This document shows positions 17,911-26,071 of a stretch of 64,000 bases of DNA, in pieces. Numbering within the stretch: the stretch's first letter is position 1; each line of letters begins with the position of its first letter. A program made the position numbers and the translations under genes. Location: the NCBI RefSeq assembly GCF_003024155.1, contig NZ_CP028136.1, forward strand, positions 1,426,001 through 1,490,000. The letters are read 5' to 3'. The notes beneath the pieces are model-generated. The model saw only the letters and a program-made list of their open reading frames with translations, searched no databases and was not told where the DNA came from. The stretch comes from Christiangramia fulva (GTDB lineage: Bacteria > Bacteroidota > Bacteroidia > Flavobacteriales > Flavobacteriaceae).

Positions 17911-18695
17911 CTTTTGATCATTCGGTAAAGCGGATTTTCCTTTCGGTTAATGAATCCGTGATAGGAAATATTCAGAAACAACAACACGGCTCCGGCCATT
18001 GCCGCCCAGGCGATCTGATCGTAAGTGCCGGTATGCCGAAAGTAAATCGCCACCAGAGCCCAGACTCCAACCAGGGCAAATTCGCGCATATTTCTTAACC
18101 AAATCATCAGAAGGTTTATGGCGACAGCAACCGCGATCATAATGATCGTCCAGTCCTGTTGGGAAAAAAAGCTGCCGTCCCAGCCCAATTCGGTGAGATA
18201 GGACGCCATATTGGCAATTAAAGCAACCGCGATCCAGCCAGAATAAAAGCAAATAGGCCACCAGTAAAATGCGATCACCTTAAAAGGAGCATCCCAAAGT
18301 TCCATATCATTGTTCAGGATTATTTTTAGCAGTTTAAGCAAAATAAGGAACATAAGAACCACCGATATGGCAAGAAATTCATATAGCCACGCGAAAACCC
18401 AGAGACAGGTAGCAATATTTGCCACAACAAACCAAAATGAGGTTCTTCGGATAAATTCGGTATGTTTTCCGTCAGTATACGCCTGGTGAATCATAAAAAT
18501 TGAAAACGCCAAAAGTCCCAAATAGATCAAGCCCCAAATAGAGAAAGCATAATCGGCGGGTGTAAAAAGATTGGAATATTTGTGACTGATGGTCCCCATC
18601 GTATTGCCATTGATTATTCCGGTTTGGGAAATATAGCTGACTAAAATGCTTAGTATGACTGAAAGGAGATTAAAGACTGCAAGACGTTTTATCAT
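17907..18695 (-). CDS. TspO-like tryptophan-rich membrane protein
   Basis: A 262-residue protein with about seven to eight hydrophobic helices and many tryptophans. The N-terminal part carries FTPADYAFSIWGLIYLGL, the region typical of TspO/MBR-related proteins, followed by further helices containing WVFAWLYEF and AFYWWPICFYSGW. It is longer than classical five-helix TspO (about 160 residues), as in other Bacteroidota homologues usually called tryptophan-rich sensory protein. TspO proteins bind porphyrins, but whether this branch does is unknown. It is the last gene of a leftward run, 10 bases after pdeM. Confidence 0.75.
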   Translation of the reverse strand: MIKRLAVFNLLSVILSILVSYISQTGIINGNTMGTISHKYSNLFTPADYAFSIWGLIYLGLLAFSIFMIHQAYTDGKHTEFIRRTSFWFVVANIATCLWVFAWLYEFLAISVVLMFLILLKLLKIILNNDMELWDAPFKVIAFYWWPICFYSGWIAVALIANMASYLTELGWDGSFFSQQDWTIIMIAVAVAINLLMIWLRNMREFALVGVWALVAIYFRHTGTYDQIAWAAMAGAVLLFLNISYHGFINRKENPLYRMIKS

Positions 18696-18705
18696 GGTGC
18701 GGCTA

Positions 18706-19341
18706 TTAGTTCACTAAAATTACTTCTTTTCCGGTAATCGCGAAAATCTGGTCTTCTTCTTCGGGTTTCATGAAATAGTTGCCTGTGAATTCACCAAATG
18801 CGGGGAGGATAAGCTGCTGTTTCCGAAGAAAAAAGCAACGTAACCGGAGTGTTTGTCGGGCGAGACCTCGCATTTTATAACCGGGATGAATGTGGCCGCA
18901 AATATTGAACAGATGCTGTGAATCCTCAGGATGATGAGTGAGTTTGAAATTCTCAATTTTCAGGGAAGAATACATCGAAATTCCCAGAAGCTCATATTTT
19001 AGAGGAGAAATAATATCGTGGTTGCCCGCAATCAGGAAGATCTGCTGGTCGAGTTTTGATATCCACTCGGCAAAAAGTTCCCATTCCATATTCAGGGCAC
19101 TGTGAAAGAGATCGCCCATAAAAACAAGGAATTCAGGATCGAATTCTTTTAAAAGCAGATCCATTTTTCTGAAGTTTTCAGCAATGGCTTTTGATGGTAC
19201 GGCACTGCCGTGTTTTCTAAAATGCGAGATCTTACCCAGGTGCACATCAGAGATCAGCAGCATTTCCTGCTCCGGCCAGTAAACCGCTCCGCTTGGATGA
19301 AGGATGAAATCCTGTTCCCAGAGTTGTAGGTGGATATTCAT
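18706..19341 (-). CDS. pdeM: ligase-associated metallophosphoesterase PdeM
   Basis: A 211-residue calcineurin-like phosphoesterase of the PdeM (ligase-associated) group. All metal motifs are present: SDVHLGK near residue 31, GDLFHS near 75, GNHD near 103, LTHHP near 133 and GHIHPGYKM near 150. In other bacteria pdeM lies with an ATP-dependent ligase, an exonuclease and an Lhr-type helicase in a DNA damage response cluster. Here none of these is adjacent, so the gene is detached from its usual partners. It starts two bases before the end of the aminotransferase gene region and is probably translated from the same leftward transcript. Substrate in vivo is unknown. Confidence 0.85.
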   Translation of the reverse strand: MNIHLQLWEQDFILHPSGAVYWPEQEMLLISDVHLGKISHFRKHGSAVPSKAIAENFRKMDLLLKEFDPEFLVFMGDLFHSALNMEWELFAEWISKLDQQIFLIAGNHDIISPLKYELLGISMYSSLKIENFKLTHHPEDSQHLFNICGHIHPGYKMRGLARQTLRLRCFFLRKQQLILPAFGEFTGNYFMKPEEEDQIFAITGKEVILVN

Positions 19342-19342
19342 A

Positions 19343-20497
19343 TTAAAAACTACAGAGGATTTCTGCAGCCTTTTTTAAGGTATCCCCGGTCTTTGCAAAA
19401 CAGAACCGCAGCTGGTGATGGTCTTTCCTGTCGATATTGAAAACGGAAACAGGGATTGAGGCCAGATTATGCTTTTTCACCAGTCTTTCGGCGAAAATTA
19501 CATCATTTTCGGTAGTGATCTTTTCAAAGTTCAGTAGTTGAAAATAGGTGCCTTTTGAAGGAGTAAAGCTGAATTTCGAATCCCTGATCAGGTCAAGGAA
19601 AAAATCCCTTTTCTGCTGGTAAAAATGGGCAAGCTGAAGATAATGCTCCGGATTCTTCAAATATTCGGCGTAGGCTCTTTGCATGGGGTGATTTACCGAA
19701 AAAGTGGTGAGCTCGTGAATCTTCCTGATCTCTTTCATTAAAGGTTCCGGCGCCACGCAATAGCCCGTTTTCCATCCGGTATTATGGAAAGTCTTTCCGA
19801 AGGAAGAGCAAACGATCGCTCTTTCTGCCAGTTTTGGAAATTTTGATGCGCTTTGATGTTCTTCACCATCGAAGATCAGGTGTTCATAGACTTCATCACT
19901 TAAAAGCAGGATATCGGTACCCTGAAGTAAACTTTCCAGCTCTTTCATATCAGCTTCAGAAAGTATCGTGCCGGTAGGATTATGCGGGGTATTGATAATG
20001 AGCATTTTCGTCCTCGAAGTAATGGCCTCTTTGACCTCTTCCCAGTCGATTTTATATTCTTTTCCCTTAAGCTGAATTTGAACCGGTTTTCCGCCATTGA
20101 GCAGAATTGTGGGCTCATAGGTATCATAGGCGGGCTTAAAAACAATTACTTCATCTCCTTTTTCAACAAATGCGCTGATCGCGCAGAACAAAGCCTCGGT
20201 GGCTCCTGAAGTTACCGTTACCTCTGAAACGGGATCGTAAGCAACTCCGGAAAGACCTTCAATTTTTTTGGAAATTTCCTGTCTCAGTTCGTGAACACCA
20301 TTAGCTGGCGGATACTGATTATAACCCTCTTTCATCGCTTGCGTAACAAGGTTTTTCAGTTCCTTATCGGTCTCAAAATTTGGAAATCCCTGTGAAAGAT
20401 TAATGGCATTGTGATCAACTGCCATTTTGCTCATCACGGTGAAGATACTGACCTCACTTTTGGGTAATTTTGAAGAGATTCTGGTAATTTCCGCCAT
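19343..20497 (-). CDS. PLP-dependent aminotransferase, methionine aminotransferase type
   Basis: A 384-residue fold-type I class I/II aminotransferase. The N-terminus INLSQGFPNFETD and the YPPANGVHELRQ segment are typical of the YbdL/KAT-like methionine or kynurenine aminotransferases. The aspartate near 165 (NTPHNPTGT), SDEVYEHL (about 205) and the PLP lysine in SSFGKTFHNTGWKTGY (about 235) are all visible. It transfers the amino group of methionine or an aromatic amino acid to a keto acid; exact specificity cannot be read. First gene of the leftward run with pdeM and the TspO-like gene. Confidence 0.88.
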   Translation of the reverse strand: MAEITRISSKLPKSEVSIFTVMSKMAVDHNAINLSQGFPNFETDKELKNLVTQAMKEGYNQYPPANGVHELRQEISKKIEGLSGVAYDPVSEVTVTSGATEALFCAISAFVEKGDEVIVFKPAYDTYEPTILLNGGKPVQIQLKGKEYKIDWEEVKEAITSRTKMLIINTPHNPTGTILSEADMKELESLLQGTDILLLSDEVYEHLIFDGEEHQSASKFPKLAERAIVCSSFGKTFHNTGWKTGYCVAPEPLMKEIRKIHELTTFSVNHPMQRAYAEYLKNPEHYLQLAHFYQQKRDFFLDLIRDSKFSFTPSKGTYFQLLNFEKITTENDVIFAERLVKKHNLASIPVSVFNIDRKDHHQLRFCFAKTGDTLKKAAEILCSF

Positions 20498-20522
20498 AGA
20501 CTAAATTTTAAATAAGATGCAT

Positions 20523-20554
20523 AAAAAATCCCAAACTCCGAAAGGAATTTGGGA
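20523..20554 (-). terminator. rho-independent terminator of sdhCAB
   Basis: Read leftward, TCCCAAA (complement of 20548-20554) pairs with TTTGGGA (complement of 20529-20535), with three further inner pairs and a tetraloop, and is followed by six T. It lies 25 bases after the sdhB stop. Confidence 0.88.
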
Positions 20555-20579
20555 CAGTTTTATAGTGTTAAAGAACTTC

Positions 20580-21326
20580 TTAGCTCTTTGTCGTGGCGCC
20601 CATAAACTCACGGTTCATGCGTGCGATATTTTCGAGAGAAATTCCTTTAGGACATTCAATTTCACAGGCACCGGTGTTGGTACAGTTTCCGAAGCCTTCA
20701 AGATCCATTTGCCGAACCATTGCTTTTACTCTTTCGGTTGCTTCAACACGGCCTTGCGGAAGCAAAGCATATTGAGAAACCTTCGCTGAGGTAAACAACA
20801 TCGCGCTGGCATTTTTACAGGCCGCCACGCAGGCACCGCAACCAATACAGGTCGCCGCGTTGAATGAATCATCGGCTTTTGCTTTTTCTACAGGAATAGT
20901 GTTTGCATCGATGGTATTTCCGGAAGTATTCACCGAGATATATCCCCATGCCTGCTGAATCCGGTCAAAAGATGAACGGTCTACCACCAAATCTTTGATC
21001 ACCGGAAATGCCTTCGCACGGAATGGTTCAATCACAATAGTATCCCCATCTTTGAAAGAACGCATGTGCAACTGACAGGTCGCAACAAGCTTTTCAGGTC
21101 CGTGTGGTTCCCCGTTGATCTGTAATGAACACGATCCGCAAATACCTTCACGGCAATCATGGTCAAATTCTACAGTATCTTCACCTTTGGCAACCAGCTG
21201 TTCGTTCAGCACGTCGAGCATTTCAAGAAAAGACATGTCTCCGTCGATACCATCAATTTGATAATCAACAAACTTTCCCTGAGCGTCGGCGTTTTTTTGT
21301 CGCCATATTTTTAAAGTAAGCTTCAT
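20580..21326 (-). CDS. sdhB: succinate dehydrogenase/fumarate reductase iron-sulfur subunit
   Basis: A 248-residue electron-transfer subunit that passes electrons from the flavoprotein to the membrane quinone site. The 2Fe-2S cluster ligands are in [10 protein letters not shown] (about 59-68) and the following VATC. The 4Fe-4S and 3Fe-4S ligands are in [15 protein letters not shown] (about 158) and [14 protein letters not shown] (about 215). It is the third gene of the sdhCAB operon, separated from sdhA by a 70-base spacer that can fold into a long imperfect hairpin. Confidence 0.96.
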   Translation of the reverse strand: MKLTLKIWRQKNADAQGKFVDYQIDGIDGDMSFLEMLDVLNEQLVAKGEDTVEFDHDCREGICGSCSLQINGEPHGPEKLVATCQLHMRSFKDGDTIVIEPFRAKAFPVIKDLVVDRSSFDRIQQAWGYISVNTSGNTIDANTIPVEKAKADDSFNAATCIGCGACVAACKNASAMLFTSAKVSQYALLPQGRVEATERVKAMVRQMDLEGFGNCTNTGACEIECPKGISLENIARMNREFMGATTKS

Positions 21327-21333
21327 ATTTTTT

Positions 21334-21395
21334 AGTATTGAGTATTGAGTATTTAGAAATGAGTGCTAGATACTCGATACTGAATTCTCAATTCT
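21334..21395. repeat. imperfect inverted repeat in sdhA-sdhB spacer
   Basis: The 26-base arms at 21334-21359 and 21370-21395 match at about 19 positions plus one G-T pair. The left arm is built from AGTATTG units in tandem. The element fills almost the whole spacer between sdhA and sdhB and would form a hairpin in the mRNA. Confidence 0.6.
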
Positions 21396-21396
21396 G

Positions 21397-23400
21397 TTAT
21401 TTATAACTTCTGGTTTTGAGTTCGATATTCTTAAAGGTCAATTCTTCTTTATGCAATTTGGCATCCCCCGGATTTCCTGTGAATTCCCAGGCAGCTACAT
21501 ATTTGAAATTTTCATCATCCCGTAAAGCCTCACCTTCTTCGGTTTGATATTCCTCGCGGAAGTGGCCTCCGCAGGATTCATTTCTATGCAGCGCGTCTTT
21601 GGCGAATAATTCTCCCAATTCAAGGAAATCGGCAACGCGTCCCGCTTTTTCAAGCTCGGAGTTCTTATTATTGGCTTCTCCCGGAATATGAACATTCTTC
21701 CAGAAATCTTCTCTTAATTCTGCTATTTCTTTAATAGCTTCTTTGAGGCCTTCAGCATTCCTGGCCATTCCGCATTTATTCCACATGATGTGGCCTAGCT
21801 TTTTATGATAAGTATCCACGGAATGTTTTCCGCCGGCATTCATCAGTTTATCGATGCGGTCTTTTACATCTTTTTCAGCGGCATCAAATTCAGGAGAATC
21901 GGTAGGGATTTTTCCTGTTCTGATATCATCGGCTAAATAATCACCAATGGTATAAGGCAGAACGAAATAACCGTCTGCAAGTCCCTGCATAAGGGCAGAA
22001 GCACCTAATCTGTTCGCTCCGTGATCAGAGAAGTTGGCTTCCCCGGCGGCATAGCACCCGGGAATCGTTGTTTGTAAATTATAATCAACCCAGAGTCCGC
22101 CCATGGTGTAATGAACCGCGGGATAGATCATCATTGGTGTTTCATAAGGATTTTGCGCGGTGATCTTTTCATACATCTGGAAAAGGTTACCATATTTGGC
22201 TTCAACCACTTCTTTACCTAAACGCAGGATCTCGTCCTGTGATGGATTTTTATGTCCTGAAGAATAGGCTTTTTCCTTACCATATCTTTCGAAGGCGCTT
22301 CCGAAGTCAAGGAAAACGGCCTGTCCGGTCTTGTTTACTCCAAATCCGGCATCGCAACGCTCTTTGGCAGCCCTTGAAGCCACATCACGAGGCACAAGGT
22401 TACCGAAAGCCGGATATCTTCTTTCCAGATAATAATCGCGATCTTCTTCTTTTATTTCAGTGGGCTTTAATTCCCCTTTTCTAACTTTTTCGGCATCTTC
22501 TTTTTTCTTCGGAACCCATATTCTACCGTCGTTACGAAGGGATTCCGACATCAGGGTAAGCTTTGACTGATGATCCCCTGAAACCGGAATACAGGTTGGG
22601 TGAATTTGTGTGTAACATGGGTTGGCGAAAAAAGCTCCTCTACGGTGGGCTCTCCAGGCAGCCATCACGTTACTACCCATTGCGTTGGTTGAAAGGTAGA
22701 ATACGTTTCCATAACCTCCCGAAGCAAGCACAACGGCGTGAGCCGAATGCCTTTCAATTTCTCCAGTTACCAGGTTCCTTGCGATGATCCCACGCGCTTT
22801 CCCGTCAACCAGAACAAGGTCCATCATTTCATGGCGATTGAAAGCCTTGATCTTTCCGCGGTTGATCTGGCGGTTCATAGCGGCATAGGCACCAAGCAGC
22901 AATTGCTGGCCTGTTTGACCTTTTGCGTAAAAAGTACGGGAAACCAGTACACCCCCAAAAGAGCGGTTATCTAAATAACCCCCATATTCACGGGCAAAAG
23001 GGACACCCTGAGCCACACACTGGTCGATGATGTTACCTGAAACTTCAGCTAAACGGTAGACGTTTGCTTCTCTGGAACGGTAATCACCACCTTTTACAGT
23101 GTCATAAAAAAGGCGGTAATCTGAATCCCCATCTCCCTGATAATTTTTTGAAGCGTTGATTCCTCCCTGGGCGGCGATTGAGTGCGCACGCCGTGGAGAA
23201 TCCTGGTAGCAGAAGGTCTTTACATTGTAGCCAAGCTCAGCGAGAGTTGCTGCGGCACTACCTCCGGCAAGCCCTGTCCCAATTACAATAATATCGATAT
23301 TACGTTTATTCGCAGGGTTTACCAGGTTAATATTATTCTTATGGTTGGTCCACTTTTGAGCTAAAGGGCCTTCCGGTATATGTGAATCTAAAACTGACAT
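21397..23400 (-). CDS. sdhA: succinate dehydrogenase/fumarate reductase flavoprotein subunit
   Basis: A 667-residue flavoprotein oxidising succinate to fumarate. The dinucleotide site is [20 protein letters not shown] (about 35-54). The histidine that carries covalent FAD is in [14 protein letters not shown] (about 70-83). The substrate region includes HPTCIP, and [17 protein letters not shown] with the catalytic arginine. The C-terminal part holds [11 protein letters not shown] and the FAD-closing [14 protein letters not shown]. The length, about 80 residues more than the enterobacterial enzyme, fits the Bacteroidota/epsilon type with a single cytochrome b partner. Middle gene of sdhCAB. Confidence 0.97.
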   Translation of the reverse strand: MSVLDSHIPEGPLAQKWTNHKNNINLVNPANKRNIDIIVIGTGLAGGSAAATLAELGYNVKTFCYQDSPRRAHSIAAQGGINASKNYQGDGDSDYRLFYDTVKGGDYRSREANVYRLAEVSGNIIDQCVAQGVPFAREYGGYLDNRSFGGVLVSRTFYAKGQTGQQLLLGAYAAMNRQINRGKIKAFNRHEMMDLVLVDGKARGIIARNLVTGEIERHSAHAVVLASGGYGNVFYLSTNAMGSNVMAAWRAHRRGAFFANPCYTQIHPTCIPVSGDHQSKLTLMSESLRNDGRIWVPKKKEDAEKVRKGELKPTEIKEEDRDYYLERRYPAFGNLVPRDVASRAAKERCDAGFGVNKTGQAVFLDFGSAFERYGKEKAYSSGHKNPSQDEILRLGKEVVEAKYGNLFQMYEKITAQNPYETPMMIYPAVHYTMGGLWVDYNLQTTIPGCYAAGEANFSDHGANRLGASALMQGLADGYFVLPYTIGDYLADDIRTGKIPTDSPEFDAAEKDVKDRIDKLMNAGGKHSVDTYHKKLGHIMWNKCGMARNAEGLKEAIKEIAELREDFWKNVHIPGEANNKNSELEKAGRVADFLELGELFAKDALHRNESCGGHFREEYQTEEGEALRDDENFKYVAAWEFTGNPGDAKLHKEELTFKNIELKTRSYK

Positions 23401-23412
23401 AAATCTTTCCTA

Positions 23413-24075
23413 TTAAACGTTATTAAAGTAATGAAAAACGGCAATAAAAATAAAGCCGAGAGGGATGATGATAGAAAAGGCCACGGTGCTTTTTCTTATC
23501 CATTCACGGTTCTTGCTGTGCCATCCTACCGATTGGAAAGAAGACGAAAAACCGTGAGTCAGGTGCAGGCTCAGGAATATAAATGAAATCACATATAGAA
23601 TTACCCTCCATGGATCCTGGAATTTGGCTACCAGTTCGGGATAATACCTGCTGGGATCATCCGGATTTACTTCAATATACTTATGAGCGATTTCCGGAAA
23701 CCAGAAATCATAAAAATGAAGTCCGAGAAAGGCAAGAACCACAAGCCCTGTCCAGATCATGTTCCTGGACATCCAGGTTGTATTGGCGCTGCCATTGAAT
23801 TTTTTATATTTTACCGGTCTCGCCCGACGGTTATGATATTCCAGGATGAATCCCATCACGAAGTGAAAGATAATACCGAGAATAAGGATTGGTTGCAACA
23901 GCGCTTGCACAAAGAAATTGGTACCCATAAAATGCGACCACTGGTTAAAAAGGCCGGGACCAAAGACCGAAGTAAAGTTTATTGTAAAATGCTGAAGTAA
24001 AAAAAAGACCAGAAAAAGACCTGATAAGGCCATAGCAAATTTCTTTGCTATTGAAGATTTAAGGAATCCTCCCAT
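23413..24075 (-). CDS. sdhC: succinate dehydrogenase cytochrome b subunit
   Basis: A 220-residue membrane anchor with five predicted helices and several helix histidines (LLQHFTINF, IIFHFVMGF, FLGLHFYDFW, FLSLHLTHGF), as expected for the di-haem type B subunit that reduces menaquinone. The start at 24075 (MGGFLKSS) is preferred over an in-frame codon 33 bases upstream because it fits the promoter leader length and family N-termini. It leads the operon 12 bases before sdhA. A near-consensus promoter lies directly upstream. Confidence 0.93.
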   Translation of the reverse strand: MGGFLKSSIAKKFAMALSGLFLVFFLLQHFTINFTSVFGPGLFNQWSHFMGTNFFVQALLQPILILGIIFHFVMGFILEYHNRRARPVKYKKFNGSANTTWMSRNMIWTGLVVLAFLGLHFYDFWFPEIAHKYIEVNPDDPSRYYPELVAKFQDPWRVILYVISFIFLSLHLTHGFSSSFQSVGWHSKNREWIRKSTVAFSIIIPLGFIFIAVFHYFNNV

Positions 24076-24105
24076 TGCTATGAATGTTTTATGAAAATTT
24101 AACAA

Positions 24106-24137
24106 CAAAAGTACTGTTTGAATTAATTACTTACAAA
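24106..24137 (-). promoter_or_regulatory. Bacteroidota-type promoter of sdhCAB
   Basis: Read leftward, TTTG (24134-24137) is followed after exactly 20 bases by TACTTTTG (24106-24113), a full match to the -33 TTTG / -7 TAnnTTTG consensus. It sits 30 bases ahead of the sdhC start codon. Confidence 0.8.
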
Positions 24138-24342
24138 CTTTGGTACTTGTTTTAGTCTCTATTTAGAACTAATTCAAAGTACTTTATAATTTGTTGAATA
24201 TTTGAGTTTAAGAGTTTTGAATTTTAAAACAGGGAAAGCTGATTTTATTGGATTCCAAAGAAAATTCTTTAATTGGTTTTGGCAAAAGCTTAACGAAGCA
24301 GAGCAAGCAATTTTTGTAATTTCATTCCTGAAATGGAAACCC

Positions 24343-24849
24343 ATGGGAAAAAGAATTGACCAACTTATAGCTTCTCTTTCTGAAGTTTTTGAAGGCGAAC
24401 CCTGGTATGGGGAATCGGTGATGAGGAAACTTGAAAATGTGTCGTATATTATTGGAGATAAGACCTGCCTTCCGGAATCTCACAATGTCGCGCAGATAGT
24501 AGCTCATCTTATTTCATGGAAAAATTTTGCGATAGAAAAACTTAGGTCAAATGGCAGTTTTAACATAAAGATTGATTCAAAGCAGGACTGGCCGGAGGTT
24601 GAGGTACAATCCAGGAAAGACTGGGAAGATCTGAAACATGAGCTGGTAGTTGCTCAAAACGATATTTATGATTTTCTGAAAGATAAAAGCGATCATTTTC
24701 TCGATGAGAAAGTGGCCGGCAGAGATTACACGTATGATTTTTTATTAAAAGGAATCATTCAGCATGATATTTATCATTTAGGACAAATAGGCCTTATACA
24801 AAGCCAATTGAAAAACCAGGAAAAACATTCAGGAGTTTTTAAATCCTAA
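24343..24849 (+). CDS. DinB-family four-helix protein
   Basis: A 168-residue protein with the DinB/YfiT-like helical bundle: helix one KRIDQLIASLSEVF, then a metal-ligand histidine in HNVAQIVAHLISW (about 47-59) and HDIYHLGQIGLI (about 143-154) supplying the HxxxH pair. Bundles of this type are thiol-dependent transferases or act in stress. The reaction here is unknown. The start at 24343 (MGKRIDQL) is chosen because the in-frame codons before it give no conserved sequence. It lies 11 bases before cbpA, so the three genes to 26071 may form one transcript. Confidence 0.8.
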   Translation: MGKRIDQLIASLSEVFEGEPWYGESVMRKLENVSYIIGDKTCLPESHNVAQIVAHLISWKNFAIEKLRSNGSFNIKIDSKQDWPEVEVQSRKDWEDLKHELVVAQNDIYDFLKDKSDHFLDEKVAGRDYTYDFLLKGIIQHDIYHLGQIGLIQSQLKNQEKHSGVFKS

Positions 24850-24860
24850 AAAATTAGTTA

Positions 24861-25784
24861 ATGGAATTTATAGATTACTACAAGTTACTGGAACTTGATA
24901 AATCGGCATCTCAAGCCGATATCAAAAAGGCCTATCGGCGGCTGGCCCGAAAATACCATCCCGATCTAAATCCTAACGACAAGGAAGCCCAGGCACGTTT
25001 TCAACAGATTAACGAAGCTCATGAAGTTCTAAGTGATCCCGAGAAACGCAAAAAATATGACCAATACGGAAAGGACTGGCAGCACGCCGATCAGTTCGAA
25101 GAGGCTCGAAGACAACAAAAGGCTTCCGGAGGTCGTGGCTTTGGAGGATTTGGCGGTGGCGGGCAGCAATACAATTATTCAGGCAGTTTTGATGACGATA
25201 CTTTTTCCGACTTTTTCGAGCAGATGTTCGGGGGCAGTGCGCGTGCACACGGTTCCGGGCGGGGTCGGCATTTCAAGGGCCAGGATTACAATGCCGAGCT
25301 TCAGCTTAATTTAAGCGATATTTATACGAGCCATAAACAAACCATTACCGTTAATGGCAAAAATATAAGATTAACCATTCCCGCCGGCGTTGAAAACGGG
25401 CAGACGATAAAGATTAAAGGCCATGGAGGACTGGGCGTTCAGGGCGGCCCGAAGGGAGATCTTTACATAACTTTTAATATTATTAATAACACCAATTTCC
25501 GAAGAGAAAAGGAAAATCTTTACGCCAATCAGGAAATCGATCTTACCACAGCGGTTTTGGGCGGCGAGATACATGTGAATACCTTTAACGGAAAAGTGAA
25601 ACTCAATGTGAAACCGGGCACACAAAATGATACCAGGGTAAAATTAAAAGGCAAGGGATTTCCAAAATATAAAAAAGAAGGCCAGTACGGTGATCTTTTT
25701 ATAACTTATAAGGTGAAAATGCCGAAACATTTAAATGCTGAGCAGCAGAGATTATTCAGGGAACTTCAAAAAACAGGATTATGA
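24861..25784 (+). CDS. cbpA: CbpA-like J-domain protein (DnaJ class without zinc finger)
   Basis: A 307-residue Hsp40 co-chaperone. The J domain is residues 1-70 with the HPD motif in RKYHPDLN at about 33-35. A Gly/Phe-rich linker follows (about 95-135), then two C-terminal substrate-binding domains (about 148-300) with IRLTIPAGVENGQTIKIKG and GDLYITFNI. The cysteine-rich zinc repeats of DnaJ are absent, which together with the neighbouring cbpM identifies the CbpA branch. It stimulates DnaK ATPase and in enterobacteria also binds curved DNA. Overlaps cbpM by four bases. Confidence 0.93.
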   Translation: MEFIDYYKLLELDKSASQADIKKAYRRLARKYHPDLNPNDKEAQARFQQINEAHEVLSDPEKRKKYDQYGKDWQHADQFEEARRQQKASGGRGFGGFGGGGQQYNYSGSFDDDTFSDFFEQMFGGSARAHGSGRGRHFKGQDYNAELQLNLSDIYTSHKQTITVNGKNIRLTIPAGVENGQTIKIKGHGGLGVQGGPKGDLYITFNIINNTNFRREKENLYANQEIDLTTAVLGGEIHVNTFNGKVKLNVKPGTQNDTRVKLKGKGFPKYKKEGQYGDLFITYKVKMPKHLNAEQQRLFRELQKTGL

Positions 25785-26071
25785 GGAAAGACAATTTAAT
25801 TCCTGCGAAAGAGATTTGTATACGCTATAAAGTGGAACGTCAGTTTGTAAGTACCCTTTTTGAAAGCGGCATTATAGAGATCGTAAAAATTGAAGAAACC
25901 GAATACATTCCCGATGAACAGCTTGGTGAATTTGAACGCATGATCAGGCTTTCCCGGGATCTTGAGATCAATATGGAAGGCCTCGAAGCCATTCATCACC
26001 TGCTTCGACAAATCGAAAAACTTCAAAAAGACAACAGAAGACTTCGGAATAGACTCGGGCTTTACGAGTAA
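25781..26071 (+). CDS. cbpM: chaperone modulator CbpM
   Basis: A 96-residue protein matching CbpM, the small MerR-like inhibitor that binds the J domain of CbpA and blocks its work with DnaK. It opens with a helix-turn-helix-like segment (IPAKEICIRYKVERQFVSTLFESG), then a turn with EYIPDEQL, and ends in a long helix (MEGLEAIHHLLRQIEKLQKDNRRLRNRL) suited to coiled coil. The four-base ATGA overlap with cbpA implies translational coupling, so chaperone and inhibitor are made together. Its 3' end overlaps the convergent permease gene by 10 bases. Confidence 0.88.
   Translation: MRKDNLIPAKEICIRYKVERQFVSTLFESGIIEIVKIEETEYIPDEQLGEFERMIRLSRDLEINMEGLEAIHHLLRQIEKLQKDNRRLRNRLGLYE

Noticed and set aside
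24202..24342. Longer N-terminus for the DinB-like protein
   Set aside because: It would begin at a TTG, adds 47 residues without family character, and runs through the AT-rich leader.
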